Source: Pseudomonas lurida (GTDB lineage Bacteria; Pseudomonadota; Gammaproteobacteria; Pseudomonadales; Pseudomonadaceae). Taken from it: a stretch of DNA of 64,000 nucleotides. The notes under the pieces are model-generated. The model did not search any database, was not told where the DNA came from, and saw only the letters and a program-made list of their open reading frames with translations. The stretch is from assembly GCF_002563895.1 (NCBI RefSeq), contig NZ_PDJB01000001.1:3393501-3457500 (forward strand). The letters run 5' to 3'. Positions 9,008-17,203 of this stretch are shown here, one piece after another; positions within the stretch are counted from its first letter, which is position 1, and each line of letters starts with the position of its first letter. A program made the position numbers and the translations under genes.

Positions 9008-10711
9008 TCAGCGCAGCGCCCGACGAAGGACTTTGCCCACGGTGGTCTTGGGCAACTCGATGGTACGGAACTCCACATACTTCGGCATTTTGTACCCCGT
9101 CAGGTACTCCCGGCAATGAGCCAGGAGCTGCTCCTGGGTCAGGTTGGGGTCCTTGCGCACGACGATGATCTTGACCTTCTCGCCCGTCACGCCATCCTCC
9201 ACGCCAATGGCCGCCACTTCCCCTACTCCAGGGTGCAGCGCCACCACATCTTCGATTTCATTGGGGTACACGTTGAAGCCAGAGACCAGGATCATGTCCT
9301 TCTTGCGGTCCACCAGGCGGATATAACCGCGCTCGTCCATCACCCCGATGTCACCGGTCGACAGCCACCCTTCTGCGTCGAGCACTTCGGCAGTGGCCTC
9401 GGGGCGCTTCCAGTAGCCCTGCATCACCTGCGGCCCACGCACTTGCAGTTCGCCCTGCTCGCCAATGTCGGCCAACTCACCGTCCTCGCGCACAAAACGT
9501 ACCCAGGTCGACGGCAACGGCACGCCGATGCTGCCGGTGAATTCCATCTCGCGCATGCGCGCAATGTTGATCGGGCTGATGCTCACCACCGGCGAACACT
9601 CGGTCAGGCCGTAGCCTTCGATGATCGGCAGCCCGGTGACTTCCTTCCAGCGTTTGGCCACCGCCGTGTGGGTGGCCATGCCGCCCGCGATCACCATGCG
9701 CAGGTCGGAAAAGTCTCGCGCGCAGAACGCCTCGTTCTCCAGCAATCCGTTGAACAAGGTGTTCACTCCCGCGATGCCATTGAAACGTTCCTTGCGCAGG
9801 ATCATCTGCACGCGCTTCACGTCCCTCGGGTTGGCGATCAGGATGTTGCGCCCGCCCAGGCACATGAACATCAGGCAATTCACCGTCAGGGAGAAGATGT
9901 GGTACAGCGGCAGCAAGGTGACGTTGGTTTCCTGCTTGTCCTGATCCAGCTGATCACCGACCCAGGCCTTGGCCTGCAACAGGTTGGCGATGATATTGCG
10001 GTGGCTGAGCATCACGCCCTTGGCATCCCCGGTGGTGCCACCGGTGTATTGCAAAAAGGCCAGGTCGTCGCGGTGCATCTCCACCGGAAAATGGTTGAGC
10101 GCCCGCCCCTGTTTCAGCACCTGGTTGAAACGCACCGAACCACGCAGGTTGAACGCCGGCACCTGCTTTTGCACGCGGCGCAGGATGAAGTTCATCGCCG
10201 TGCCCTTGAAGGTGCCGAGCAAGTCACCGATGGCGGCGATCACCACGCGCTTGACGCTGCTGCCGGTGATGACTTTCTCCAGGGTATGCGCGAAGTTCTC
10301 AAAGATCACCACAGTTTCCGCGCCGCTGTCCTTGAGCAGGTGCTTGAGTTCATGGGAGGTGTACAGCGGGTTGACGTTGACCACCACCGCGCCGGCCAGG
10401 ATCGTGCCCAGCAGGCAGATCGGGTACTGCAAGCAATTGGGCATCATCAACGCGACACGGTCACCTTTCTTGACGCCTTGGCCCTGCAGCCAGGCGGCAA
10501 AGGCATAGCCTTGCACCTGCCAGTCGGCATAGGTCATTTCGGTGCCGATGCTGACGTAGGCCACCCGTTCGCGAAACTTTTCCAGGTGCTCCAGGAACAC
10601 CTCGCGCAGCGACGGGTAGTCCTCGATGCCCGCCTCGATATCCGCCGGGACGCCAGGCAGGTAAGCGTTCAACCAGATCCGTTCGGTGTGTTCCAGGCTT
10701 ACAGCGTTCAT
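9008..10711 (-). CDS. fadD: Long-chain acyl-CoA synthetase (FadD-like)
   Basis: This 567-residue AMP-forming ligase would activate fatty acids with ATP and CoA. Visible ANL-superfamily motifs are FLQYTGGTTGDAKGVMLSHR (P-loop A3), GYGLTECSP (A5), LSTGDIG (A7), DRKKDMILVSGFNVYPNEIE (A8), and the catalytic lysine motif PKTTVGKVLRR at the C-terminus. Length equals typical Pseudomonas FadD proteins. The ATG at 10711 follows AAAAACAACAACAAGGAGA, a Crc-type motif fused to the Shine-Dalgarno. It is the last gene of the fabG-like / maoC / thiolase / fadD unit, 31 bp after the thiolase gene. Pseudomonads also carry a fadD1-fadD2 pair elsewhere; this may be a pathway-specific paralogue. Confidence 0.9.
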   Translation of the reverse strand: MNAVSLEHTERIWLNAYLPGVPADIEAGIEDYPSLREVFLEHLEKFRERVAYVSIGTEMTYADWQVQGYAFAAWLQGQGVKKGDRVALMMPNCLQYPICLLGTILAGAVVVNVNPLYTSHELKHLLKDSGAETVVIFENFAHTLEKVITGSSVKRVVIAAIGDLLGTFKGTAMNFILRRVQKQVPAFNLRGSVRFNQVLKQGRALNHFPVEMHRDDLAFLQYTGGTTGDAKGVMLSHRNIIANLLQAKAWVGDQLDQDKQETNVTLLPLYHIFSLTVNCLMFMCLGGRNILIANPRDVKRVQMILRKERFNGIAGVNTLFNGLLENEAFCARDFSDLRMVIAGGMATHTAVAKRWKEVTGLPIIEGYGLTECSPVVSISPINIARMREMEFTGSIGVPLPSTWVRFVREDGELADIGEQGELQVRGPQVMQGYWKRPEATAEVLDAEGWLSTGDIGVMDERGYIRLVDRKKDMILVSGFNVYPNEIEDVVALHPGVGEVAAIGVEDGVTGEKVKIIVVRKDPNLTQEQLLAHCREYLTGYKMPKYVEFRTIELPKTTVGKVLRRALR

Positions 10712-10716
10712 GGCAG

Positions 10717-10735
10717 TCTCCTTGTTGTTGTTTTT
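10717..10735 (-). promoter_or_regulatory. Strong Crc/Hfq CA motif overlapping fadD ribosome binding site
   Basis: Minus-strand AAAAACAACAACAAGGAGA closely resembles the known Hfq/Crc site of P. aeruginosa amiE as I remember it (AAAAACAACAAGAGG). It overlaps the fadD Shine-Dalgarno, ideally placed for catabolite repression at translation. Confidence 0.65.
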
Positions 10736-10742
10736 GATAGAG

Positions 10743-12041
10743 CTACTTTTCGACGATGGCGGTAATGCCCAGCCCGCCGGCCGCGCAGATAGAAATAAGG
10801 CCGCGGCCGCCGCCGTTTTCATGGATGATCTTGGCCAGCGCCGCCAGTTGCCGGCCACCGGTGGCGGCGAAGGGATGGCCACAGCCGAGCGAGCCGCCGT
10901 TGACATTCATCTTCGCGCGGTCGATGGCCCCCAATGGTGCGTCCAAGCCTAGACGCTCGCGGCAATAATCGGCGTCTTCCCAGGCCTTGAGCGTGCACAG
11001 CGCCTGGGCGGCAAAGGCTTCGTGGATCTCGAAGAAATCAAAGTCATCGAAGCTCAGTCCTTCGCGCTTGAGCATGCGCGGCACCGCATAGGCCGGGGCC
11101 ATCAGCAAGCCTTCGGTGCCGTCGACGAAATTCACCGCCGCTGTTTCGCCGGTGCGCAGGTACGCCAGCACCGGCCAGCCATGTTCGGCGGCCCATTCCT
11201 CGCTGGCCAGCAGTACCACCGACGCGCCATCGGTCAGCGGCGTGGAATTGCCCGCCGTGAGCGTACCGTTTTGCCGGTCGTAGGCTGGGGGCAGGCCGGC
11301 GAGTTTCTCCAGGCTTGCGTCAGCGCGCAGGTTATTGTCGCGGGCCAGGCCGCGATGGGGGCTGATCAGGTCATCGAAGAACCCGCGTTTGTAGGCCGCG
11401 TCCAGGCGTTGATGGCTGGTGAGGGTCAGCTCATCCTGGGCCAGGCGCTTGATCTGCCAGCGCTTGGCCATTTCTTCGCAGTGTTCGCCCATGGACAAGC
11501 CGGTGCGCGGCTCACCATTGCGCGGCAGCAAGGGTTTGAAAAACATCGACGGTCGCACCTTGAGCAGCGCCTGCAACTTGGCGCCCATGCCTTTGGCGCG
11601 ATTGGCCGCGAGCAAGGTGTGGCGCAGGGATTCGTTGATGCCGATCGGCGCGTCGGAGGTGGTGTCGGAACCGCCGGCAATACCCACCTCGATCTGACCC
11701 AGGGCGATCTTGTTCGCGACCAGCAAGGCCGCTTCCAGGCCAGTACCACACGCTTGCTGCACATCGTAGGCCGGCGTGTCCGGGGACAGGGTGGTAGACA
11801 ACACCGACTCACGCGCCAGGTTGAAGTCCCGCGAATGCTTGATCACCGCCCCGGCGGCGAACTCACCCAGGCGTTGGCCGTGCAGGTTGTAGCGGTCGAC
11901 CAGGCCCTGCAGGGCGGCCACCAGCAGATCCTGGTTGCTGTCGTGGGCGTACACGGTGTTGGAGCGAGCGAACGGGATGCGGTTACCGCCGATGATCGCC
12001 ACGCGGCGAACCGGGGCCGGGCTGAAGCTGTAGTCACTCAT
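10743..12041 (-). CDS. fadI: Acetyl-CoA C-acyltransferase (thiolase, FadI/FadA-like)
   Basis: This 432-residue thiolase would carry out the last step of beta-oxidation. The nucleophilic cysteine is C98 in VQQACGTGLEAALL. The C-terminal signatures NVNGGSLGCGHPFAATGGRQ and ICAAGGLG give the catalytic His and second Cys region. The opening VRRVAIIGGNRIPFARS is like the trifunctional-enzyme thiolase FadI. The ATG at 12041 overlaps the maoC stop codon (ATGA), so translation is coupled. The set pairs this thiolase with a fabG-like reductase and a maoC-like hydratase rather than fadB, suggesting a stand-alone beta-oxidation route. The gene symbol is by similarity of motifs. Confidence 0.88.
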   Translation of the reverse strand: MSDYSFSPAPVRRVAIIGGNRIPFARSNTVYAHDSNQDLLVAALQGLVDRYNLHGQRLGEFAAGAVIKHSRDFNLARESVLSTTLSPDTPAYDVQQACGTGLEAALLVANKIALGQIEVGIAGGSDTTSDAPIGINESLRHTLLAANRAKGMGAKLQALLKVRPSMFFKPLLPRNGEPRTGLSMGEHCEEMAKRWQIKRLAQDELTLTSHQRLDAAYKRGFFDDLISPHRGLARDNNLRADASLEKLAGLPPAYDRQNGTLTAGNSTPLTDGASVVLLASEEWAAEHGWPVLAYLRTGETAAVNFVDGTEGLLMAPAYAVPRMLKREGLSFDDFDFFEIHEAFAAQALCTLKAWEDADYCRERLGLDAPLGAIDRAKMNVNGGSLGCGHPFAATGGRQLAALAKIIHENGGGRGLISICAAGGLGITAIVEK

Positions 12042-12928
12042 TCCACGCTCTCTTTCCAGATGAATAGGCCGCGCATATGGGGCTTGTCGCCAGCGAAGTT
12101 GCGCACCTCGAACTCACGGCGGGGGCCGGTCACAGGGTGACTCCACAGCGCAACCTGGCCAGGCAGGAAGATCGGCAGCTTGAAGTCACAATGGGCCTCG
12201 GCCTGGTCCAGCCCTCCGGGCGGTTGTTGCGCGGCGAGGGCGCGGCCCAGGGTCCACATGCCGTGGGCGATGGCGCGGCGGAAGCCGAAGAGCTTCGCGC
12301 CGATCACCGAGGTGTGGATCGGGTTGAAATCCCCCGACACCTTGGCAAACCGCCTGCCCAGGTCTGCGGGCAACACCCAGCGCTGAGTGCGCAACACGCC
12401 CTCCTCCTGCAACGGCAATACGTCGTCCCACGGTTCGCCGACCGGGTCTTTGACATTCCGGCGCAGGTACAGGCTGTCGCTCTCCCACACCCGCTCGCCG
12501 GCACTGTAGGCGCGCGTGGCGATGCTCAGCGCCTGGCCCTTGGGATGGGCGACCCAACGCTCGCAATACACCTCAAGCCGCAACGCCTGGCCTTCGCGCA
12601 GACGCTGGTGCTGACGAATGCGATTGGCCAGGTGCACCATGCCGCTCGCCGGGTACGGGAAACTGGGGCGGGTCAACAGCATCAGGTGCAGCGGGAACGC
12701 CAGCACATGCGGGTAGGACAACGGCACGCCCTGCTCGCGACGAAAACCACAGGCGCGGCCGTACGCGGCAATGCCGTCGACAGACAACTCCACCGCCGAG
12801 CGCACCAGGCGTTCCCTGGGCAGCACAGGCGCACCGTCGAGCGTGGGTTTGCGCAGGGCTCGCACGCCCTCCAGCAGCAAGCGCGTGCGCGATGGTGGCG
12901 GGTCGATAATCTGTGTCACGTAGTCCAT
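12038..12928 (-). CDS. MaoC-family (R)-specific enoyl-CoA hydratase-like protein
   Basis: This 296-residue double hot-dog protein has a degenerate N-terminal hot-dog and a C-terminal one carrying the hydratase-2 motif: SGDFNPIHTSVIGAKLFG followed by RAIAHGMW, with the catalytic Asp and His. Family members hydrate 2-enoyl-CoA to (R)-3-hydroxyacyl-CoA, or dehydrate it. The start lies 3 bp after the stop of the upstream fabG-like gene, and the stop overlaps the thiolase start by 4 bp. That places it tightly between a ketoacyl reductase and a thiolase, like the mycobacterial HtdX arrangement from memory. Its direction in the cell, degradation or synthesis of hydroxyacyl chains, cannot be told from sequence. 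Confidence 0.87.
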   Translation of the reverse strand: MDYVTQIIDPPPSRTRLLLEGVRALRKPTLDGAPVLPRERLVRSAVELSVDGIAAYGRACGFRREQGVPLSYPHVLAFPLHLMLLTRPSFPYPASGMVHLANRIRQHQRLREGQALRLEVYCERWVAHPKGQALSIATRAYSAGERVWESDSLYLRRNVKDPVGEPWDDVLPLQEEGVLRTQRWVLPADLGRRFAKVSGDFNPIHTSVIGAKLFGFRRAIAHGMWTLGRALAAQQPPGGLDQAEAHCDFKLPIFLPGQVALWSHPVTGPRREFEVRNFAGDKPHMRGLFIWKESVE

Positions 12929-12931
12929 GGC

Positions 12932-14275
12932 TCAGGCTCCCAGCAGGCTTTGGCCGCACACGCGGACAACCTGGCCGTTGATCCCGCCCGACGCCGGGTG
13001 CGCCAGCCAAGCAATGGTCTCGGCCACATCGACGGGCTGCCCGCCCTGAGACATCGAGTTCATCCGCCGCCCCGCCTCACGAATCATCAGCGGGATCTTC
13101 GCGGTCATCTGGGTTTCGATAAACCCGGGCGCCACCGCATTCACCGTGACGTGCTGTGCAGCCGCACGCGGCGCCAGGCCCTGCACCAGGCCGATCACAC
13201 CGGCCTTGGACGTGGCGTAGTTGCTTTGCCCGAGGTTGCCGGCAATGCCGGAAATCGACGACACACAGACGATGCGCCCGCCGGGGTTCAGCCCTTGGCT
13301 GTCCAACAGCGCATGGCTGAGTTGCAATGGCGCCTCCAGGTTGACCGCCAGCACACTGCGCCAGGCGTCCTCGGTCATCTTCGCGATGGTTTTGTCACGG
13401 GTGATCCCAGCGTTGTGCACCAGCACATCGAAGGCGCCGTATTGGCTGACATGGGCCTGCAACAGCGAGGCCGCGTCCGCTGCGGTGATGTCCAACGGCA
13501 GCGCAGAACCGCCAACACTGTCTGCCGCCTGTTGCAGCGACGCTTGGGCCTGGGGCACATCCACGCACACCACATGGGCACCGTCCCGTGCCAGTACCTG
13601 GGCTATCGCCAAGCCAATGCCACGGGAGGCGCCGGTGACCAGTGCGCGACGGCCGGCGAACGGCTTGTCCCAGTTGACGGTGACGTGGCCGTCCACCGGT
13701 TTTTCCAGGCGTATCACTTGTCCGGATACATAGGCCGAACGGCGCGACAGGAAGAAGCGCAGGCTACTGTCCAGCGCGTCTTCAGCGCCTGGCGCGACGT
13801 ACACCAACTGCACGGTGATCGCCCGGCGCAGCTCCTTGGCCAGCGATCGCACCAGGCCTTCGAGGGCGCGTTGGGCGATGGCCTGGGGCAGGTCCTGGCA
13901 ATGTTCCGGCGCAGTGCCGAGCACCACCACGCGACCGTGTTGGCCAATGCGTTTGGCATTGGCATGGAAGAACACATACAGCTCATCCAATTGCTGCAGG
14001 TCGGTCACGGCGGTGGCGTCAAATACCGCGCCCTGCGCCTTGACCGTGGACGGCGCCTTGAGCGTGGCGGCAGTGGCGGCGACGGTGTCGGTAGCCGCGA
14101 ACACGCGCTGCACCTCGACGGCCAGGCGCCCTGCCCCGGCAACGATCACCGGGTTGACCAGGCCTTGCTGGCCGCTGCGGTGGCGTTGCAGTGGCAAAGG
14201 CAGCGGCAAGCCGACGGCCTGGGCCAGGCGGCGCCCCCAAGGGGAATTAACGAACGAAAGGTAGCTGTCACTCAT
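12932..14275 (-). CDS. FabG4-type 3-oxoacyl reductase (two-domain SDR)
   Basis: This protein has 447 residues, nearly twice the length of FabG. The N-terminal half is a flavodoxin-like, degenerate Rossmann region. The C-terminal half is a full short-chain dehydrogenase with RRALVTGASRGIGLAIAQ, HNAGITRDKTIAKM and the SSISGIAGNLGQSNYATSKAG active-site Ser-Tyr-Lys segment. This matches the high-molecular-weight FabG4 class acting on 3-oxoacyl-CoA/ACP. The ATG at 14275 begins the family-typical MSDSYLSF; a GTG 12 nt upstream is possible. It heads the reductase / maoC / thiolase / fadD unit. A REPIN separates it from fadE upstream, so it may or may not share fadE's promoter. Confidence 0.88.
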   Translation of the reverse strand: MSDSYLSFVNSPWGRRLAQAVGLPLPLPLQRHRSGQQGLVNPVIVAGAGRLAVEVQRVFAATDTVAATAATLKAPSTVKAQGAVFDATAVTDLQQLDELYVFFHANAKRIGQHGRVVVLGTAPEHCQDLPQAIAQRALEGLVRSLAKELRRAITVQLVYVAPGAEDALDSSLRFFLSRRSAYVSGQVIRLEKPVDGHVTVNWDKPFAGRRALVTGASRGIGLAIAQVLARDGAHVVCVDVPQAQASLQQAADSVGGSALPLDITAADAASLLQAHVSQYGAFDVLVHNAGITRDKTIAKMTEDAWRSVLAVNLEAPLQLSHALLDSQGLNPGGRIVCVSSISGIAGNLGQSNYATSKAGVIGLVQGLAPRAAAQHVTVNAVAPGFIETQMTAKIPLMIREAGRRMNSMSQGGQPVDVAETIAWLAHPASGGINGQVVRVCGQSLLGA

Positions 14276-14322
14276 AGAGACATTCACTCACAACACATTC
14301 TGACCGTGTAAACCCGATCCCC

Positions 14323-14409
14323 TGTGGGAGCTGGCTGGCCTGCGATGCAAACCACCCGGTATGTCAGTCATACCGGGGTGATACCTTCGCAGGCAGGCCA
14401 GTTCCCACA
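14323..14409. repeat. REPIN-like inverted pair of extragenic palindromes
   Basis: TGTGGGAGCTGGCTGGCCTGCGA and an inverted copy ending in GGCCAGTTCCCACA flank an inner palindrome (CCCGGTATG / CATACCGGG). It has the same core family as the copy at 8914-8984. It lies between fadE and the fabG4-like gene, and could trim or pause the transcript between them. Confidence 0.85.
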
Positions 14410-14424
14410 TCGACCGTGCTTGCC

Positions 14425-16950
14425 CTAATTGACCGAAGCGTTTTCGCTGTGGCTGCTGCGGCGTTTCGCCGTCGGCTCCAGCGCTTGCTTGCGCTGCTGC
14501 AATGCCTCCAGCAACCCGAAGTCCTGCGGGAAGTCGTCCACCTGGATGCCGTGATCGGCGTATTCCACATAGCGCCCCAGCAAGGTGTCTTCGTCGTCGC
14601 TGATGAGGTCCAGCGCCCGCGCCTTGACGCGCCAGCCCGTGAAGGCCGTGGCGGAAAGGGGCATCGGTTCGATCAGGCCTTGCTTCACGGTGGGTTTGAG
14701 TCGCGCGTCGATCAGCTCTACCTGCGGCAACAGGCGGAAACCCAGTTCGCCGTAGGCCAGCTTGTCGATTTCCGGGCGTGGGATATAGGAATTGGCCAGC
14801 AAGCGGTCGCGGGTTTCGCCCGGTGTCTGGACCACGTCGGCCACTTGGGCCAGCAGGCGGTCCGACGGTTTGCGCAGCGGGATACCGAAGGGGAACGTCA
14901 ACGCCTTCAGAAAGGTCGCGGCCGCTTTCGACGGGTAGTTAGCGAGTACTTCGGCCAGCGCTTCATGGGCGCGCAACAACGCATCCTGGGCCGACCAGTG
15001 CACCAGCGGCAGGTCGGCCTGGGGCCGGCCGTCATCTTCAAAGCGCTTGAGCACGCAGGACAAGATATACAGCTGCGACAGGATATCCCCCAGACGTCCG
15101 GTGATACTTTCCTTGCGCTTGAGGGCACCGCCCAGCACGCCCATGGAAATGTCCGAAACCAACGCGAGCACCACCGACAGGCGATTGGCCTGGCGGTAGT
15201 AGGACGCCAGTGCCGGTTCAGTCTTGGCCGGGGCAGAAATCAACCGCCCTCCTGTAAGGGAATGCACCGCTGCACGCACGGTATTGGCGAGCACAAAACT
15301 CACGTGGCCGAACATTGCGCTGTCGAACGCTTCCAGCGCTTGACGTCGGTCCGGGTTGCGCGCCGCTTCCATTTCGCGGAACACGTAGGGATGGCAGCGG
15401 ATCAGGCCCTGGCCAAAGATGATCAGGCAGCGCGTCATGATGTTCGCGCCTTCCACCGTAATCGCGATGGGGCTTTGCTGGTAGGCGCGGGCCAGGAAGT
15501 TGTTCGGGCCCATGCAGATCCCCTTGCCGGCGACGATGTCCATGCCGTCATTGACGATGATCCGCGCGCGCTCGGTGACGTGGTACTTGGCGATGGCCGA
15601 GATCACCGAAGGTTTCTCCCCCGCATCCAGGGACGCCACCGAGACCTTGCGCACCGCATCGCAGGCATACAGGTGCCCGGCCATGCGCGCCAGTGGCGCC
15701 TGCACGCCCTCGAACTTGCCAATGGGCAGGCCGAACTGCTTGCGCATCGCCGCATAGGCGGTGGTACCGCGCACCGCGACCTTACCCAGGCCAACGTTGG
15801 CTGACGGCAGGGAAATGGCCCGGCCCGCAGCCAGGCACTCCATCAACATGCGCCAGCCGTTGCCGACTTGCTCGCGGCCACCGATCACCCATTCCAACGG
15901 GATGAATACATCCTTGCCGGTGGTAGGACCGTTCTGGAACACGGCATTGAGTGGCCAATGCCGGCGACCGCTGTTGACGCCAGGATGGGAGGTCGGGATC
16001 AGCGCGCAGGTAATGCCCAGCGAGCCGGGAGTACCGAGCAAGCCATCCGGGTCTTCGGCGCGAAACGCCAGGCCAAGCACCGTGGCGATCGGGCCGAGGG
16101 TGATGTAGCGCTTGTCCCAGGTCACACGGAAGCCCAGGACCTCCTCGCCTTCATGCTGTCCTTTGCAGACGATGCCCAGGTCGGGAATCGCCCCGGCATC
16201 CGAGCCGGCATACGGGCTGGTCAGGGCAAAGCATGGAATGTCTTCACCCCGCGCCAGACGCGGCAGGTAGTAGTTACGCTGGGCATCGGTGCCGTAGTGC
16301 AGCAGCAATTCGGCCGGGCCGAGGGAGTTGGGCACCATCACCGAAATCGCCGCCGCCGAGCAGCGCGTCGACAACTTCATCACCACCTGCGAGTGCGCAT
16401 AGTGGGAGAAGCCTTTGCCGCCGTACTGCTTGGGAATGATCATGCCGAGGAAGCCGGCATCCTTGGTGTACTGCCAGCCTTCGGGAGACATGTCCTGCCA
16501 GACCTGGGTGGTTTCCCAGTCGTTGGCGATGTCGCAGAGGGTTTCCACTTCGTTGTCGAGGAAGGCTTGCTCCTCAGCGCTCAGGCTGGCGGGAGCGGCT
16601 TGCAACAGGCGCTGCCAGTCGGGTTTGCCGCTGAACAACTCGGCATCCCACCACACGGTGCCGGACTCGATGGCAGCACGCTCGGTGTCGGACATGGCCG
16701 GCATGATCGTACGAAACAGGCCCAGGGCCCTGCTGGTGAGCAAGGTGCGGCGCAGGGGTTTGATCGTCATCAGCAGCGCGGGCAACACCACCAGTACCGC
16801 CGCGAGGGTGAGGCCCAACCCGGCCACCACGTTGAACAGGTAACCCGCTGCCAACCAGACCAGGCCAGCGCCCAGCCAGTGGGTAGCAGCGGCTTGTCGA
16901 TACGCCAGGGCAATCGCAGCTGCGAAACCCACCAATAACCAGATAACCAT
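14425..16950 (-). CDS. fadE: Acyl-CoA dehydrogenase FadE, membrane-anchored
   Basis: The protein has 841 residues, close to E. coli FadE (about 814). Two to three hydrophobic N-terminal segments (residues about 3-60) anchor it. The acyl-CoA dehydrogenase core follows from residue 120, with GFLGMIIPKQYGGKGFS, CFALTSPYAGSDAGAIPD and a long C-terminal extension with IVAGKGICMGPNNFL. It would perform the first, FAD-dependent step of beta-oxidation. A TTCAA-N8-TTGAA inverted repeat sits about 100 bp upstream, and a similar one precedes alkB. Downstream, across a REPIN, lies the reductase / maoC / thiolase / fadD unit, completing a spiral without fadBA. Confidence 0.92.
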   Translation of the reverse strand: MVIWLLVGFAAAIALAYRQAAATHWLGAGLVWLAAGYLFNVVAGLGLTLAAVLVVLPALLMTIKPLRRTLLTSRALGLFRTIMPAMSDTERAAIESGTVWWDAELFSGKPDWQRLLQAAPASLSAEEQAFLDNEVETLCDIANDWETTQVWQDMSPEGWQYTKDAGFLGMIIPKQYGGKGFSHYAHSQVVMKLSTRCSAAAISVMVPNSLGPAELLLHYGTDAQRNYYLPRLARGEDIPCFALTSPYAGSDAGAIPDLGIVCKGQHEGEEVLGFRVTWDKRYITLGPIATVLGLAFRAEDPDGLLGTPGSLGITCALIPTSHPGVNSGRRHWPLNAVFQNGPTTGKDVFIPLEWVIGGREQVGNGWRMLMECLAAGRAISLPSANVGLGKVAVRGTTAYAAMRKQFGLPIGKFEGVQAPLARMAGHLYACDAVRKVSVASLDAGEKPSVISAIAKYHVTERARIIVNDGMDIVAGKGICMGPNNFLARAYQQSPIAITVEGANIMTRCLIIFGQGLIRCHPYVFREMEAARNPDRRQALEAFDSAMFGHVSFVLANTVRAAVHSLTGGRLISAPAKTEPALASYYRQANRLSVVLALVSDISMGVLGGALKRKESITGRLGDILSQLYILSCVLKRFEDDGRPQADLPLVHWSAQDALLRAHEALAEVLANYPSKAAATFLKALTFPFGIPLRKPSDRLLAQVADVVQTPGETRDRLLANSYIPRPEIDKLAYGELGFRLLPQVELIDARLKPTVKQGLIEPMPLSATAFTGWRVKARALDLISDDEDTLLGRYVEYADHGIQVDDFPQDFGLLEALQQRKQALEPTAKRRSSHSENASVN

Positions 16951-17043
16951 GGGGATACCTCTACTCGGTTCAGGGTACGGCCTACGCTCGGCAGGTCTGA
17001 TGACCTGTAGCGCAAAGCCACACTATAAAATTCTAAAACCACA

Positions 17044-17061
17044 TTCAAATTTTATTTTGAA
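17044..17061. promoter_or_regulatory. TTCAA-N8-TTGAA inverted repeat upstream of fadE
   Basis: An inverted repeat (TTCAAA at 17044-17049, TTTGAA at 17056-17061) lies in an AT-rich stretch about 100 bp upstream of the fadE start. The same TTCAA-N8-TTGAA spacing occurs upstream of alkB. It could be an operator; AT-richness makes chance matches possible. Confidence 0.35.
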
Positions 17062-17136
17062 ATTTTTATTTAATGCGTGGATAAAAAAAATGGCTGCTCA
17101 GGTCAGCCTGGTTCAGCCGTGAGGTGACTAATCGAT

Positions 17137-17158
17137 AAGGGTCGCTACCGCGACCCTT
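17137..17158 (-). terminator. Hairpin downstream of fadL-like gene
   Basis: A perfect 9-bp stem (AAGGGTCGC / GCGACCCTT) with a 4-nt loop lies 46 bp after the fadL-like stop codon. No T-run follows it on the minus strand, so terminator function is likely but not certain. Confidence 0.5.
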
Positions 17159-17203
17159 CGCCAAACGGTACTGACGTTGCGCCAAACAGGTTGTGAGGTT
17201 GGA

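Noticed and set aside
12077..14311. 744-codon open frame on the plus strand
   Set aside because: It lies opposite the maoC and fabG4-like genes, whose motifs are clear; high GC keeps antisense frames open.
14416..15804. 462-codon open frame opposite fadE
   Set aside because: No domain, no Shine-Dalgarno, and fully antisense to a well-supported gene.
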